Shown here: positions 63,519 to 64,000 of the stretch, piece after piece | Layout: each line of letters begins with the position of its first letter | Numbering within the stretch: the stretch's first letter is position 1 | Assembly: GCA_004014935.1 (NCBI GenBank) | Contig: CP025323.1 | Coordinates: 806,001 to 870,000, forward strand | DNA from: Saccharomycopsis malanga | Lineage: Eukaryota; Ascomycota; Saccharomycetes; Ascoideales; Saccharomycopsidaceae | Reading direction: 5' to 3' | Length of the DNA: 64,000 nt | The notes under the pieces: model-generated | Databases searched by the model: none | What the model saw: only the letters and a program-made list of their open reading frames with translations | What the model was told of the DNA's origin: nothing | Program-made: the position numbers and the translations under genes

Positions 63519-64000
63519 CTAAATAGTCTCCGGCATTTTCATGATCAAGACCACCAAGGAAGTCCACCCAAGGAAGTGACGAACTCCAGTCGGATGACCG
63601 TCAGCCTCGTCGTAATTTTCCCACGCGTAGCCTGTAGCCTTGAATTGCTTAAAAACGTTATTGACCAAATTCTGTCTCAAGTTTTGGTATAAAGTAGCAG
63701 CCACTTGTTTAGTCTCTGGATTTAATATTTTTCCATCTTTCTCCTTTGAGTAATAAAGCAAACTGTCCAAGATCAAATAATTGATATTAACCCATATCTT
63801 ACCTCTCCAATAATCTTCCCCTTTTCTAAAAAAGGGATTTTTTTTAGACAATGATCTGATTCCATAATCACTGAACAATTCCTCAGGGTCGGCAATCAAG
63901 TTCAAAACATGTATAAGATGATCTGAGTCATGAGGAATCAATTTCAACAAGAATGGGAATAAGGAAATATAGCCTTTGTGACATACAAATTTGTCATCAT
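63519..64000 (-). CDS. CWH41: Processing alpha-glucosidase I, C-terminal part
   Basis: The last 160 residues of ER glucosidase I (glycoside hydrolase family 63), which removes the outermost glucose from the N-glycan precursor. The frame is open to the window edge, reading C-H-K-G-Y-I-S-L-F-P-F-L-L-K-L-I-P, then G-I-R-S-L-S-K, then Y-W-R-G-K-I-W-V-N-I-N-Y-L-I-L and W-E-N-Y-D-E-A-D-G-H-P-T-G-V-R-H-F-L-G-W-T-S-L. These form the catalytic (alpha/alpha)6 barrel, with the acidic E-x-Y segment as a conserved site. The N-terminal signal anchor lies beyond 64000. Confidence 0.93.
   Translation of the reverse strand, partial: DDKFVCHKGYISLFPFLLKLIPHDSDHLIHVLNLIADPEELFSDYGIRSLSKKNPFFRKGEDYWRGKIWVNINYLILDSLLYYSKEKDGKILNPETKQVAATLYQNLRQNLVNNVFKQFKATGYAWENYDEADGHPTGVRHFLGWTSLVVLIMKMPETI

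Overview
The window reads as nuclear chromosome from an ascomycete budding yeast, most likely of the CTG-Ser (Candida/Debaryomyces-type) clade. Evidence: compact, mostly intronless genes, GTATGT donors with TACTAAC branch points, a multi-HAMP Nik1 histidine kinase, a secreted aspartyl protease, a Cbf1/Tbf1-like site pair upstream of RPL8, and a near absence of CTG codons (one in the 1318 codons of NIK1), with the few that occur lying in hydrophilic or serine-rich contexts. The species cannot be named from this sequence alone.

Layout, left to right. 1-1387: start of a partial membrane-associated gene (-), then about 2.3 kb without genes. 3740-4496: SOD1 with one intron (-). 5174-6058: a UCH37-type deubiquitinase (+). 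6819-9059: an F-box protein (+). 10144-11994: a formate/nitrite-transporter-like protein (+). 13002-13958: an ER J-protein (-), divergent from POL3 (14398-17664, +). 18571-22527: NIK1 (-). 23775-25190: a secreted aspartyl protease (-). 25844-28164: two tandem small-molecule methyltransferases (-). 28518-29549: a TTC36-like protein (-). 30015-32591: a copper-fist transcription factor with one intron (-). 33808-35472: AVT1 (-). 36094-37617: an SPX-RING protein ending in a CaaX box (-). 38415-39323: PIL1/LSP1 (-). 40558-41562 (-) and 42739-44030 (+): the divergent ribosomal protein genes RPL4 and RPL8. 44926-46239: a four-exon Rec114-like gene (+). 46290-46979: a small GPI-anchored protein (-). 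47905-50991: MTR10 (+). 51715-56019: POL1 (-). 56555-59908: PRP22 (-). 61050-61133: tRNA-Trp (+). 61805-62842: HMT1 (-). 63519-64000: the 3' end of CWH41 (-).

Most genes are housekeeping: replication (POL1 and POL3, both preceded by ACGCGT MCB boxes), splicing, translation, nuclear import, N-glycan trimming and stress defence. Import and methylation are linked by a shared cargo class: Mtr10 imports Npl3-type RNA-binding proteins and Hmt1 methylates them.

The least expected element is a dispersed repeat of about 295 bp present in six pieces. Its head carries tRNA-like Pol III A and B boxes, its tail is short and ATT-rich, and one copy is flanked by a 12-bp target-site duplication. It behaves as a tRNA-derived SINE family. 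All copies are intergenic: three near full length (12440-12734, 39911-40204, 51231-51545), one internally deleted (1858-1965) and two 3' fragments on either side of the UCH37 gene.
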